From Rhabditoides inermis (taxonomy: Eukaryota; Nematoda; Chromadorea; Rhabditida; Rhabditidae): 64,000 nucleotides of DNA. The stretch is from assembly GCA_963966185.1 (NCBI GenBank), contig CAWZYM010000070.1:236501-300500 (forward strand), written 5' to 3'. Within the stretch, counting starts at the first letter, position 1. Every line of letters begins with the position of its first letter. Positions 21,101-62,644 of the stretch are shown piece after piece. A program made the translations under genes and the position numbers. Below the pieces are notes generated by a model. That model was not told the origin of the DNA. It saw nothing but the letters and a program-made list of their open reading frames with translations, and made no database searches.

Positions 21101-22639
21101 CGATCGAGGAGGCAAAGCCATACACAAGCTGCGGCTTGGGAATCGCGCAGCCCTAAACAAATGCTAAACTCTCTCGAACAGCACTCTGTATCAGAAATAC
21201 ATGAAAAAATTGGGTTGGCGTTGATGGAGCGAGTGTTGTTGCGTACCTGTGTCCTTCCGAGTGAGGGAAGCACTGGCTGAGGACCGCGCAGACGACGCCC
21301 GATCGCGTTAAACACCTCGGCAGCAGCCTCAACATACACAACTGTTTACCATTTAACAACCCCTGCAATGCAAATCTCGGATACAGAGACTATAGCTTAG
21401 GCTATATCTCGAAATGACATCACCCGCAATCCGTGGTATGCCCCACTCCACAATAACATGATAGCATCACATCCCACTCTATTAAACTCGCGCTGCTCTC
21501 TCTCCTTCTATCTCTCTCTCTCTCTAATGGACTCGTGTGGTCAACACAACAAATATGTACGAAAAAAGGAACTGTACTATTACATGGCACTGAATAAGAA
21601 AGCGCATTCATATCCAAAAAAATAAGATATCATATTACGAATATTTATATTAGAAGAGCGCAGTTGATATTCATAACCTAATTCCGCTTCCGATTCCACC
21701 GTTTATCGGTTGATAATGACTCTTTCTTACCTGTGCCTGCTTGCTCATCTCTGGCGTCTCTCCGTCGCCTCTCCTAGTCGACTCGGCTCCGATGATCGCC
21801 TCCGGCACCTTCACCTCCTCGTTCCTGCGAGCACGCTCCAACTCGTCCATCACAATGCCCTCAAAAGGAAAACGGTTCAACCGAACACCCCACATTTTTT
21901 TCCTAATTTATTGTGATCTTGTAGTGGTAGGCTGAGCCGATTCACAGCAATACAAATAAACAAAAAAACAATACAAGTAAACAAATTTCCGTACGGCTCT
22001 CTCGGAGACTTTGTCGGCGACGTCTATCACTCTGTCCACATACTCGTCCGCGTTGGCATGCGGAGCAGGCAAGCGAGTGCGAGCCCCCGCGACCGCCAGC
22101 AGCTTGTTCATACTGCAAAATACAAACTACACCTACACATCAAATCTCATCTCACATCATTTGACTTGAATACAACATAGCATCCGCATTTCCACATTAT
22201 ACTCATAGGCTTGGGGCAACAGTCATGCGTGATCCACACCAGACCTGCTTACTTCAAACACACAGATTCATTGGAGATGCGTACGTAACACCGCATAAAT
22301 ACAAAATAAATACACACATATAAAATATACAACGTTAGCAAGATGCGTAACGGTAACAACTCACACAGTCTGCACTCGTCCCTGCTGTTGTTGCATGAGA
22401 CCGTTGAAAGCGGGGAACGAGTTGCACAGCTCGAAGTCACCGCCACGCTTCGGAAGACCATTCGCCTCTTTCACCAGAAGAGCAGCCTTCTTCATTATAC
22501 CCTACAACACACATGCACTCAATGAACAAAACACATCGAACTGACTACAAACCTGTGCGATCTCTTTGTCATTGTTAGTTGGATCAGAAGTGGATTGCGC
22601 ATTCCCAGCGCTCGATTGGGCGACGGGGGGATCCGACAT
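18173..22639 (-). CDS. EXOSC10: Exosome exonuclease RRP6 (EXOSC10)
   Basis: About 17 exons from ATG 22,639 to stop 18,173, roughly 900 residues (human 885). N-terminal PMC2NT region: exon 22,365-22,501 (GIMKKAALLVKEANGLPK). DEDDy 3'-5' exonuclease: EFAVDVE (20,734-21,020), HRSFLGLSCLVQIS (20,489-20,636), HGADSDVVWLQRDFG and QLTDWRLR (20,238-20,429), PLPEDYLHYARQDTHYLL (20,071-20,140), so all acidic residues and the Tyr are present. HRDC domain: 19,418-19,878 (VLPDHMLIHIAESLP, GIVACCNPVP). The 18,502-18,938 exon holds the charged C-terminal region ending VDYSQYDSRMFS; the last exon is RGG-rich. This subunit degrades and trims nuclear RNAs. The acceptor ACTATTTCAG lies 12 bases before the ATG. 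No disabling change was seen; exon edges near 21.3 kb are least certain. Confidence 0.92.
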
Positions 22640-23130
22640 GGTTCACCCAAACTGAAATAGTAAAATATAATTCACTATAATAAACTAAGAATAAAAAATG
22701 CAGATACGAAGAAAAGAAAGAAAGAATGAATGTATTTTCGAAATCAGCAGTAATAGATTCATCTACAATTACATACTATAGACAACAACTTATGCCAATC
22801 ACAATCATGTTCAAAGGTTATTGAATTAGCAATAACCAACTTAAGAACGAATAACAAATTGAACATGAAAAACAATAACTAACAAAAGTCAAAAAATATC
22901 TTAGTGTTGAGTTGTGCACGAACAAATCATTGAGTGACACAAATCAATACACTACGTTACACTTATGAGTGTAAAAGCAAAATTATTAATACAATTCCTG
23001 TTCAATCTGTTTATAAAGCATTATTAAAATCAATCCATAAATTAAATATGCACAACAATTGCCCCTGAGTTCGTGACTGAAACGCTGAGATCGAGCTAAT
23101 CAGCTATCTACTGCTATGAAGGTAGTCGTA
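22640..23130. other. AT-rich spacer upstream of EXOSC10
   Basis: No gene seen. It contains the acceptor-like ACTATTTCAG next to the EXOSC10 start and, further up, the 3' flank of the secreted-peptide gene. Confidence 0.5.
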
Positions 23131-23472
23131 TCAGAGTATTTTCTTGAGGCGATCTAGCCAAGTTCCCTCTCCGGGAAGAATGGGCTGCTTGAGCATGAAT
23201 CGAGACGACACATCGTCATCGCTTTCCACCGAATTCTTCAGATGACGAGACGCCCGCACTGAAACTAGGCGATGAGGGACCAATAAGTATCACAGAAAGA
23301 AGATAAGAATTCAGATAGACAGAGAAACAATCTCACAGAGATATGAAAAAGAAAGTATTGCAAGGAAAGTTAACTCACTCTTGAGTCCGCTCCTCGTCTC
23401 GGTGAGATGTGGCTGGGAGATATGCGCCGAGCAGAAAACGGCAAGGATCAAAAGAATAAAACATAGACGCAT
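23131..23472 (-). CDS. Two-exon gene for a small secreted cationic peptide (73 residues)
   Basis: Exon 1 is 23,472-23,379 and exon 2 is 23,258-23,131, joined by a phase-1 intron with A/GTGAGT donor and TTTCAG acceptor. Exon 1 encodes a clear signal peptide (MRLCFILLILAVFCSA) followed by HISQPHLTE. Exon 2 encodes a hydrophilic segment (SVESDDDVSSRF) and a C-terminal tail GTWLDRLKKIL whose Leu/Ile and Lys/Arg spacing would form an amphipathic helix. There are no Cys in the predicted mature part. TATAAAAG lies at 23,562-23,555, about 83 bases before the ATG. I recognise no family; a host-defence, signalling or matrix peptide are all possible. Dibasic KK occurs only near the end, so neuropeptide processing is not obvious. 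Confidence 0.68.
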
Positions 23473-23554
23473 TGTAGATCAATAGATCAGTGTTAGGAGC
23501 ACGTGCCAGACCAAGCTGGAAAGTTCAACCTCGCCGGTCGCACTTGCAGCGCCT

Positions 23555-23562
23555 CTTTTATA
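23555..23562 (-). promoter_or_regulatory. TATA box of the secreted-peptide gene
   Basis: TATAAAAG on the minus strand, 83 bases upstream of the ATG at 23,472. A start site about 30 bases downstream would give a leader of about 55 bases. Confidence 0.6.
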
Positions 23563-24842
23563 CGGACCACACCCGTACCGCCCCTTTTCATATCCCATGT
23601 TCCCGATTGGCTGACCAGCGGGGGCGGGATGCATGACTACGCTACCGTAACATCCACCAAACCACTCTTCGCCGAATTACACTCCCTGTCACGATTCCAA
23701 GTTTACAGAATTCAATTCGTGCCCTGTACTTGGTGTAGTAAAAACAACATGTGATTGTTCACCGAATGCTCTATAGATCAATAGATCAATAGACACATAC
23801 ATCAGACACAACTGATATCTTCTCTCAGATATGCTCCAAGAACTCGTTTTTTTTCACCTTTCGCCAATCTCTTTTTTGGGCATCTCGAAACTACACCGTG
23901 TCATCTGAGGGAGCGTGTGACTTGTTGCAGACTGTGGAGACTAATGTAATCATTGGCCACTGGGAAGGGTCATTCATCTAGATCAAATTACGGATCGCAT
24001 GAGAGAAGACACTAATGTCCACTCAAAACATACCACAAATCACACACGTCACACAATTCAATATGTGAAATATTTGTGCTCCCCAACTGCACACTTCTGT
24101 GTGAATGTGAGAAAAAGAAATATGAAGTGTTGAAACGAAACCGAACAATATATGATAATTCGAGCCTATTCTAGGCCCAGAAAGATAATGTCTTTATCGA
24201 AAATACATTCAAACAGTATTGCTTCTCCCCTACCTCATGTTGGCATAATATACCATGGATACGAAAATAACCGAACTGCAAGCACTCTCTTCCGGCTATT
24301 TCATAATTATTCCAGAAGAATAATTCCTTCAGGGAGTGTCACTATATAATATTCGAGTATTTTCTGAACGAATGAAAAAAAACATATACTGCCATTATCG
24401 TATATGAACATCAAAAAGTAAGCGCATAATTCCACGTGTTCAGTTTAGTCACTCGCAATCACATCGTATCAGCTGTTATCACCAAGAGAGGACAGGTAGA
24501 TCAGTGAATAAGACAGTCACCTGATTCGTAGCATCCTCCTAATCTAAGTGCAACTACCCCCAACTTCATAAGAGGCCTGCGAGCGTCACGAGTTTATCAC
24601 GAGTGTTCAAAACATACTCTGTCAGCTTCAAATAGCCGGCATTTCATATAATCAGTCCATCAATCAGTTGTACTCAAACGGGTGCACGGTCTGCAAGGAA
24701 TACAGTATCCCGAGAGAGATACAGAGGAGCATTCCTTGCGGACCGTACCAGACATCCTTACAGGGCAAAGTATTTACAAATAGTCTAGATATTATTACAG
24801 TGTGAGTATCTCCAAGTCGCACGTCTCCGAGACGTCCTCCAT
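23563..24842. other. Intergenic region between the secreted-peptide and C2 genes
   Basis: About 1.3 kb without recognisable exons on either strand. It contains the promoter flank of the peptide gene and the 3' flank of the C2-domain gene. Confidence 0.5.
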
Positions 24843-26588
24843 TCATCCGCGAATTCCCTTCATCAACTCGTCCAAATCACTCATGTTGCGTCTGGAAAAA
24901 GAAACATCATCGAAACATTCACTCATATATTCTCACATTCTGACGAAATACACATGTAACCCCATACCATAGTCTTACAACTAGCAGCTGATTGTTTTAC
25001 TACATATACAATACGAAGTAACTTTTTTTTAAATACTAACAACACAACTTCAGAACTACTTTTCCTTTGACAGCTGAAAGTTCTTTCTACTCTCTGTCTC
25101 CCATCTACCGTACCCTTGCACTACTCTCTTTTCCACCCATTCCTCTCGTCAATCAGCGAGTTTATAGAAACGTGACTGTTCCAACTATGTGAAAGGACTT
25201 TCTGTCGCAAACGCAATTTGGGAAGAGATAAATCTACCGTAACCTTGTCCTAGTGTATCTCTTTGTCACCTGAGTCTTCTCTCCAGCTCCTCTCGCGTCT
25301 CGAGTATAGGGGGGGAGGGAGTGCGGGGCTTTTTTCGCCGGCTCCTCTCCTCCTGCTCCCTCCTCTTCTCCCACTCCTCCTCCTCCTCCATCTGCTCCAT
25401 CTCCCTGGCAGACAGGCGCGATCCGGCCGAGGGACAGAGCTCGACCACGGAAGGGGGACGGGACACCGTCTGAGAAGCGGACATCTGAAAATACAAGGAG
25501 TGTGCATCCGGTCGCAGGATACTTGGCCATGTGCCAGCAACTGTGCACTACCCAGTTCAGTTCAGTCCCGTGTGCGCGTGTCGTCTTTCTAGACAGACGA
25601 CACAATCATTCATGTAGTACGAACGCGACGTGATTACGATTGCATCACCATAGAATCATCATCTCTATTCAACTCCTTATCGCGTAAATGTACCAATACT
25701 CCACTTTATAGACTACAATGCAATAACGACGGGATGAATAATATGACTCAAACGTCCGAAACAAACGACTTGCGGAGAGGTGCGCCAGACGGCAGATAGA
25801 TAAGCACAAATGTCCTTCTCGTTATCCATAAAAAAGATTTGTGATTGTGAATGACACAAACGCATAAAACCTTATCGTTCGGAACTCTCAATATTCTAAT
25901 GATCAACACAAAGTATGTCGATAGTCAGAACAATTTTCATATGAGACAGAGAGACAGTGCCACCTGCGTCTGACGGAAGAATACAGTATACCCCAAACGT
26001 CAACTCGTCATATGAGGCCAACTGCGAACTGCAGATGTGCAGAGTAGCCATGACGTTGGAACCAAGGGGATTGTGGGAGTGAAGGAAGACGAATGAAGGG
26101 TTGAACACATCGACAACAAAAGCACACACACACGTCACTTTCCAGCTTCCGCCTCCCAAACACACACACCCCCACTGGCCGCGTGACTCGTGACTAAGAG
26201 ACTGGAATAGACAGATGAGACATGAAAGGCATAAATCAAGCAGCCGACTCCAAGCTGCATGTTTCATAATCGCCCACACCGCAATTGGGTCAGCGGCAGA
26301 CGACGAAACGCATGACTAACGCATTGTAAACCTCTTCGCAGCAGCTACAGTGACGTCACGTAGGCATGACTCATACCAATTGAACCAGTCCCCCAAACTA
26401 TGCCTACACAAAATAAACATGATGACATGACGCATCGCATTTGCCAGAGTGCCCGAGTCTCGCGCTCGCGAAATCCGATCGAGGACTGACACTAAGGGTC
26501 ACAGACTCAAAGAGACAATCCACAATAACACTACACTACGCCGAAACAGCGAGTATGGCGGTGACGGAGCAAAGATTGCGAAAACCCT

Positions 26589-26624
<36 letters not shown>

Positions 26625-27051
26625 ATTCTCTCTCTCCGTCACCGTACTCTGGCGGTTGGCGGGCGGACCCGTCTACTGAGTCACCCTTCACCAACCACTC
26701 GCACTTCACATCACATACGCACTCCTTTTCATCAAACGAAAAACATTCCACGGGGTCGCATAGCTAGACATGCATGAATTCCAATACTCCCGCGATGTAA
26801 AAAAAAAACACATCTCTGACGATTCTTGTGTCCATCTGATTGACAAACAGACATTTCTCGCCTACCTGAATGAGAGGGATCTCCATGCAAGAAGAGGAAG
26901 TGAGGTCGACCATCTCGAAATCCACGAAAGAACACGACTGCAGCGGCAGCGACAGAGAGACAAAGCCGAGAGGCTGAATGAAGTTGTGTGCAAGGAGAGG
27001 GAGGGAGAGAGAGAGGATGTGTGTGTGAGAGATAGATAGAGGGAGAGAGAG

Positions 27052-27093
<42 letters not shown>

Positions 27094-27398
27094 AACCCAA
27101 CCTTGTCGCCCTCCATCTCATCCCTGTGCAACAGCTTCACCACCAGATTCTTACGCTCGCTGCTCACAGTGAACTGACATATCCACTCCCACCTGAAATC
27201 ACTTCTCCCCTTCCTCCATCCCTCCCCCCCCCCCTCTCTCTCTCTCTCTCTTTCTCCCTCTCCACCTCGGATTCCTTGTCTGATGGGCGACTGGCGACCG
27301 CAGTTCGCCGTCCCTGCCGCGCACAGAGACAAACGCCGATGGAAGACACGGACGACCACTGAACAACGAATAGTAAAAGGGGCCGAGTGCGGAATATG

Positions 27399-27444
<46 letters not shown>

Positions 27445-29001
27445 TATAGATATAGACTGACGCGTTGGTGATGACGGGCAGTCCGCTGGCGGCGTGGACT
27501 GCCAGACGCACAGTGATGGCGCGGGCCGGCCTCTCCCTCTCCCTCTCCACTGAGGCCGCGCTCGCCGCACCAACACTCCGCATCCCTGCAGACACCTGAA
27601 AATTGTAAGTATTACATGAAAGCAATATTCAATACAGCGACAGTGTGTGCTCGCCTCGACGACGTCGTTGTGCCTGTCTCTGGCCGGGTAGAAGACCGAA
27701 TCACTCGAATCAGCCACGCTTTCCTCGCGACGCGCCACCGGAGCCGGCTGGGCTACAAAACACAGCGTAGCCGGGAATACAAAGGAAAAGATGAGTATCA
27801 CTATCACAAGAATTCCACTCACGATGCAAGATGCCAGTCTCAATAGGTGCATGGCGGTATTCCGTCCGCTCTATCGGCTCGTCCGAATCCGAACGAATCC
27901 GACCGCGCGACGACGCCCTACATTACATACTGTTACTGTACATACATGGCAATACAACAGTATAAACTATTGTGATATGTACCTGCTCCTACTGGCGCTG
28001 TGGCGACAGCGAGACTGGCTGCGGGAGCGCGCGCGGAACGGCCTGTCCCTCCCCACTGTCCACGTCCTCTCCAACCCCTCGCCCCTCGCACCATCCAACC
28101 TCTCCTGCACTGCTTGCACACGACTCCCCAGATCGATGCGCACCTATGACAATTTACATATTGAAATGGACAATCTTATAGTGGTACCATAGCACTGGCG
28201 TCGGCTCCGACGACTGCGACGAAGTCAAAGTGGCGGGAGATGAGGAAGGGGGGCTCGAGAAGATCACAGAGGGGGACGGTGGCTCGACCCAGCGAGCGGT
28301 GCTCAACAAAATATCATAAACACTGTGGAAATGCTCTGTGAACTACTATGGTAGCACTTTTTTAAACTCTTTTTTATAGAGAGAAAAAAAACTCACAGTG
28401 AACTTGCCGATTGCGTTGAGCTGAACACTGAGAGAGATGGTAATGGAAGATCGGTGCCAGTGCGACACGAGCTCGGGGGTCATCTAGACAACCATTCCAT
28501 AAACACATACTACAAACCAATCAATCAATATGCGACCTTGATGAGCGCGACGCGCTTGTAGTTGAACTTGACGTCGGTGGAGCTGAACCGGTGGGTAGGA
28601 AAGCGGACGCGCGAGGCGAGCGATGGGGTCGTGTGGTTCGGACACGGAATCGAGTACTCCAACATAAACCTGATAGAACAACAGTTGATAAATAAAAAAA
28701 ATACATAAACAATGGAACGCACCCGCTGATGACTCCGGCTTGCATTTGTCTGTTGAGCTGCTCGCTGTGGGGGCCGATAGTGACAGTGTCGATGTGGACA
28801 CGCAGGAATGAGATGTCACGCATCACCCGCTCCAACGACAGAACAGTGCCAGAACATACTGGAAAGGTGTTTAAAATTATATAAAAACGAAAACTAACTA
28901 TGAAACAAACGCAAACAAATACACTCACAATCATCAGAAAATCGGCGATTAAAGTGGTTGGAGGTGGATAGCGGACGCCCTCTAGCCCGGGCGGACGCCA
29001 T
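24843..29001 (-). CDS. C2-domain protein resembling ciliary C2CD3, 535 residues, 15 exons
   Basis: Exons (5' to 3'): 29,001-28,929; 28,858-28,723; 28,669-28,537; 28,483-28,397; 28,301-28,188; 28,143-27,983; 27,917-27,823; 27,752-27,655; 27,595-27,462; 27,358-27,266; 27,192-27,102; 26,973-26,866; 26,397-26,377; 25,484-25,270; 24,891-24,843. All phases agree and total 1,608 bases. A first C2-like module includes GFMLEYSIPCP, SSTDVKFNYKR, HWHRSSITISLSV and SLGRATVPLCDLL; a second includes ITVRLAVHAASGLPV, AFVSVRGRDGEL, TRNPRWEWICQFTV and LGFVSLSL. A charged coiled-coil-like Glu/Arg region and an acidic end DLDELMKGIRG follow. Strand order and spacing recall C2CD3, a centriole/cilium protein, but that is over 2,000 residues in human. 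The exon at 27,655 has a GC donor; one exon is only 21 bases. A TTCTACAG acceptor-like site lies one base before the ATG. Confidence 0.72.
27400..27451. repeat. TA microsatellite in a C2-gene intron
   Basis: About 50 bp of TA units. The introns of this gene also hold CT/GA tracts at about 26,590-26,622 and 27,052-27,090, and further mixed CT runs nearby. Confidence 0.9.
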
Positions 29002-29631
29002 GCTGTAGAATGAACAATATTACATATCAAAGAAACAAGAAAACAACACGGAAATGATAAAACAATGAGAACACACAAAATAGACAAAAACATCTGATCA
29101 AAATTTGAATTCTCGGCTTTCGCGCTACACGATATTTGTCGACAGGAAGCGTCAGGAAATATTTGAATCAAATTATTCTGCTGGTGATCAAGATGATCAA
29201 ATTGTTCTACCACCGTAAGGGGCGATGACATGTGTCTATTATTACTAATTATCATTTAACCTAGCGTAATCCTTATTTTTGTAACAAAAAAGAGTTGCAA
29301 AGTAGTGGTGACCAGTCGTTCGATCGACGTATCGTATCCACTCACTCGATTTGTGTAGTGTTGCGTGTTCTTGAAAGAATTTCTATTTTAACAACCTTTA
29401 CTAATTGAGACGCGTTCGCCCTTTCACTCTTCTCGTCCTCGTTGGAGAGCAGCCGACGGCCAATCGAAGAAATACAAGAACAATATGTGCAGGCCATGTT
29501 CGGTTCAAGAAGGGCACCACATGCTTTAGTGTCATTGTCATCTCACACAAAAACAGAAAATAAACAAAACAATTTATCACGAAACAAATAATTATCTAGT
29601 TACTGTAATCAGTACAATCAATACAAATCAA
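29002..29631. other. Intergenic region upstream of the C2 gene
   Basis: About 630 bp with no exon or RNA gene seen. The base adjacent to the C2-gene ATG follows an acceptor-like TTCATTCTACAG. No canonical AATAAA follows the neighbouring gene's stop at 29,632. Confidence 0.45.
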
Positions 29632-51316
<21,685 letters not shown>

Positions 51317-51354
51317 TGAGAGTGGATGTGATGCTGTGTCCACTTTGCGTACTC

Positions 51355-51362
51355 CTTTTATA
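51355..51362 (-). promoter_or_regulatory. TATA box of the secreted Thr/Pro-rich gene
   Basis: TATAAAAG on the minus strand, about 39 bases before the ATG at 51,316, implying a very short leader. It is the same octamer as in the secreted-peptide gene at 23.5 kb. Confidence 0.6.
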
Positions 51363-51640
51363 TGATGTTCTTTTCACAAAGTACTCTATCTCGTCCTGTC
51401 CATTTTTCTTTTGGAATAGTGTTCTAACAATTGTCGGCTATTCACTTTTTATTTGTACGAGCTTTCGGCTGACCACAGATATGGACAAGCTTTGGATTCC
51501 GTCCTCATTCACATAAAACTAACTACGTGCGGGAAGCCGACAATAGAATGGATATTTCTAGCCAATAGTTATAACTATTGAATTTTTCAAATTAATTTAA
51601 ACATATTTCTTATTAATTTAGAAATATTTAATTAAATTTA

Positions 51641-52196
51641 AGGCACAGGGGCGTTTAGAATTACCAAGGGTCATCGAAGCCACATGGCCACTAAAAGGAA
51701 GACAATTTGGGCACGACGACTGGCTCAATTTGGAGATCGCTGGAGCCGCAAAGTGACGGACTGGTATGGGAAACGGAAAAGAAAAGAAAGCAGGGACGTC
51801 CGCCGAACTGATGGAGCAAGGACCTCGAGGACATGATACTGTACTCTGGCCGAGGAAGGAAGAATCGAGCAACGAGAAGGCTGCACCCGGTCTACGGAAG
51901 CAACTGGCAGAGGATGGCACGAGAAGACCCTCACCAATGGATGATCATCATGGACCCAGCAAGACTTACAGACTAAACTTATTCAACCTGTCAGATCTGT
52001 CTTTGATTCTGGAAGTAAATACTTGAATACGTGAATACTTGATTGCACTTAGCGGGAATCGAACCAGCATAGCATGGTCCGTGAACCGTGAGCGTTACCA
52101 CAACAACAAAACGACATGTGCTGTCGAACTCATATCGACGAGATGCGCACAGCTCAACTTTCCGATAAGAATTTTGACGCGAATTTCGAATTCGCC

Positions 52197-52235
<39 letters not shown>

Positions 52236-52424
52236 TATTTATCCATAGAAACCTTACCAAGCTTCGCACTTTCTTTCCAAGCCTTACCAAGCTTCGCACG
52301 TGCACATGTTGGTAAGCGTGAAGGTAACGCGGAAACGCCGTTCTTTCGCGTTTTCTTTGATTGTTTCGTGTTTCCATGGGTCAAGAAATGAAACAATGTC
52401 AAAAACTAAGCGCCCCTGTGCCTC
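51641..52424. mobile_element. 784-bp segment bounded by 18-bp inverted repeats
   Basis: AGGCACAGGGGCGTTTAG at 51,641 and its complement with one mismatch ending at 52,424. Inside are a LINE-like coding tail, a tRNA-like sequence on the minus strand (B box GGTTCGATTCCC, about 52,051-52,062) and a TAA microsatellite at 52,198-52,236. A clear target duplication is not visible. It may be a non-autonomous DNA transposon that captured retroelement pieces. Confidence 0.5.
51650..52000 (+). pseudogene. LINE reverse-transcriptase C-terminal remnant
   Basis: Plus-strand residues, in shifting frames, include KRKQGRPPN, WSKDLEDMILYSG, RLHPVYGSNWQRMARR: the pattern GRP-x-x-R-W-x-DD followed by G-x-x-W-x-x-x-A is common at the end of LINE proteins. 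Frames are broken, so it is a dead fragment. Confidence 0.5.
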
Positions 52425-52529
52425 AAAAACATGAAAATTCTTTATAATATTCTTTTTACTCGTAATCAATAGCACAAAGAACACACACACACACACACAC
52501 ACAAAAAAAAAACAAATTGAGTCATCGAA

Positions 52530-62262
<9,733 letters not shown>

Positions 62263-62544
62263 CGAATCAATCCATCAAAACGAAAGTTTCGTGAAGCAAA
62301 CCGTCGAATTAGAATATTCACGCGGGCGCAGTTTGAAACAGCTGGAGCCTCGGTGGCCTCTTCCAAGACAGCAGTCGCTGTTTGCTCGCCGCCCCCATTT
62401 CTCTCACCCTCTCGCCATCCCATACTCCCTCTCCCCTCTCACACTCACTGCCCTCTCACTGATCCTCCACTCTCTCGCTCTCATCTGATCGCCTCACACA
62501 CTCTTCAATAGTGTAAAGTCTCGAAAGTGCGGGAAATAGAAATA
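62263..62544. other. 5' flank of TNNI3K
   Basis: No TATA octamer like those of the secreted-protein genes and no acceptor-like site next to the ATG. Nothing else recognised. Confidence 0.4.
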
Positions 62545-62550
62545 TTTATT
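62545..62550 (-). terminator. Polyadenylation signal of the right-edge gene
   Basis: AATAAA on the minus strand, 95 bases after the stop codon at 62,645-62,647 if that reading frame is the right one. Confidence 0.5.
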
Positions 62551-62644
62551 CAAATGCGCACATTATTACAATCAATCAACACAACTCAACCCTAAATCAC
62601 AGCCCTGTACAAAAAGACACATACAACATCAGAAGAGTGTCAAT

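Noticed and set aside
27199..27852. 217-codon minus frame with an apparent membrane segment
   Set aside because: The hydrophobic stretch is T-rich intron between two C2-gene exons; consistent GT-AG splicing removes it and keeps phase.
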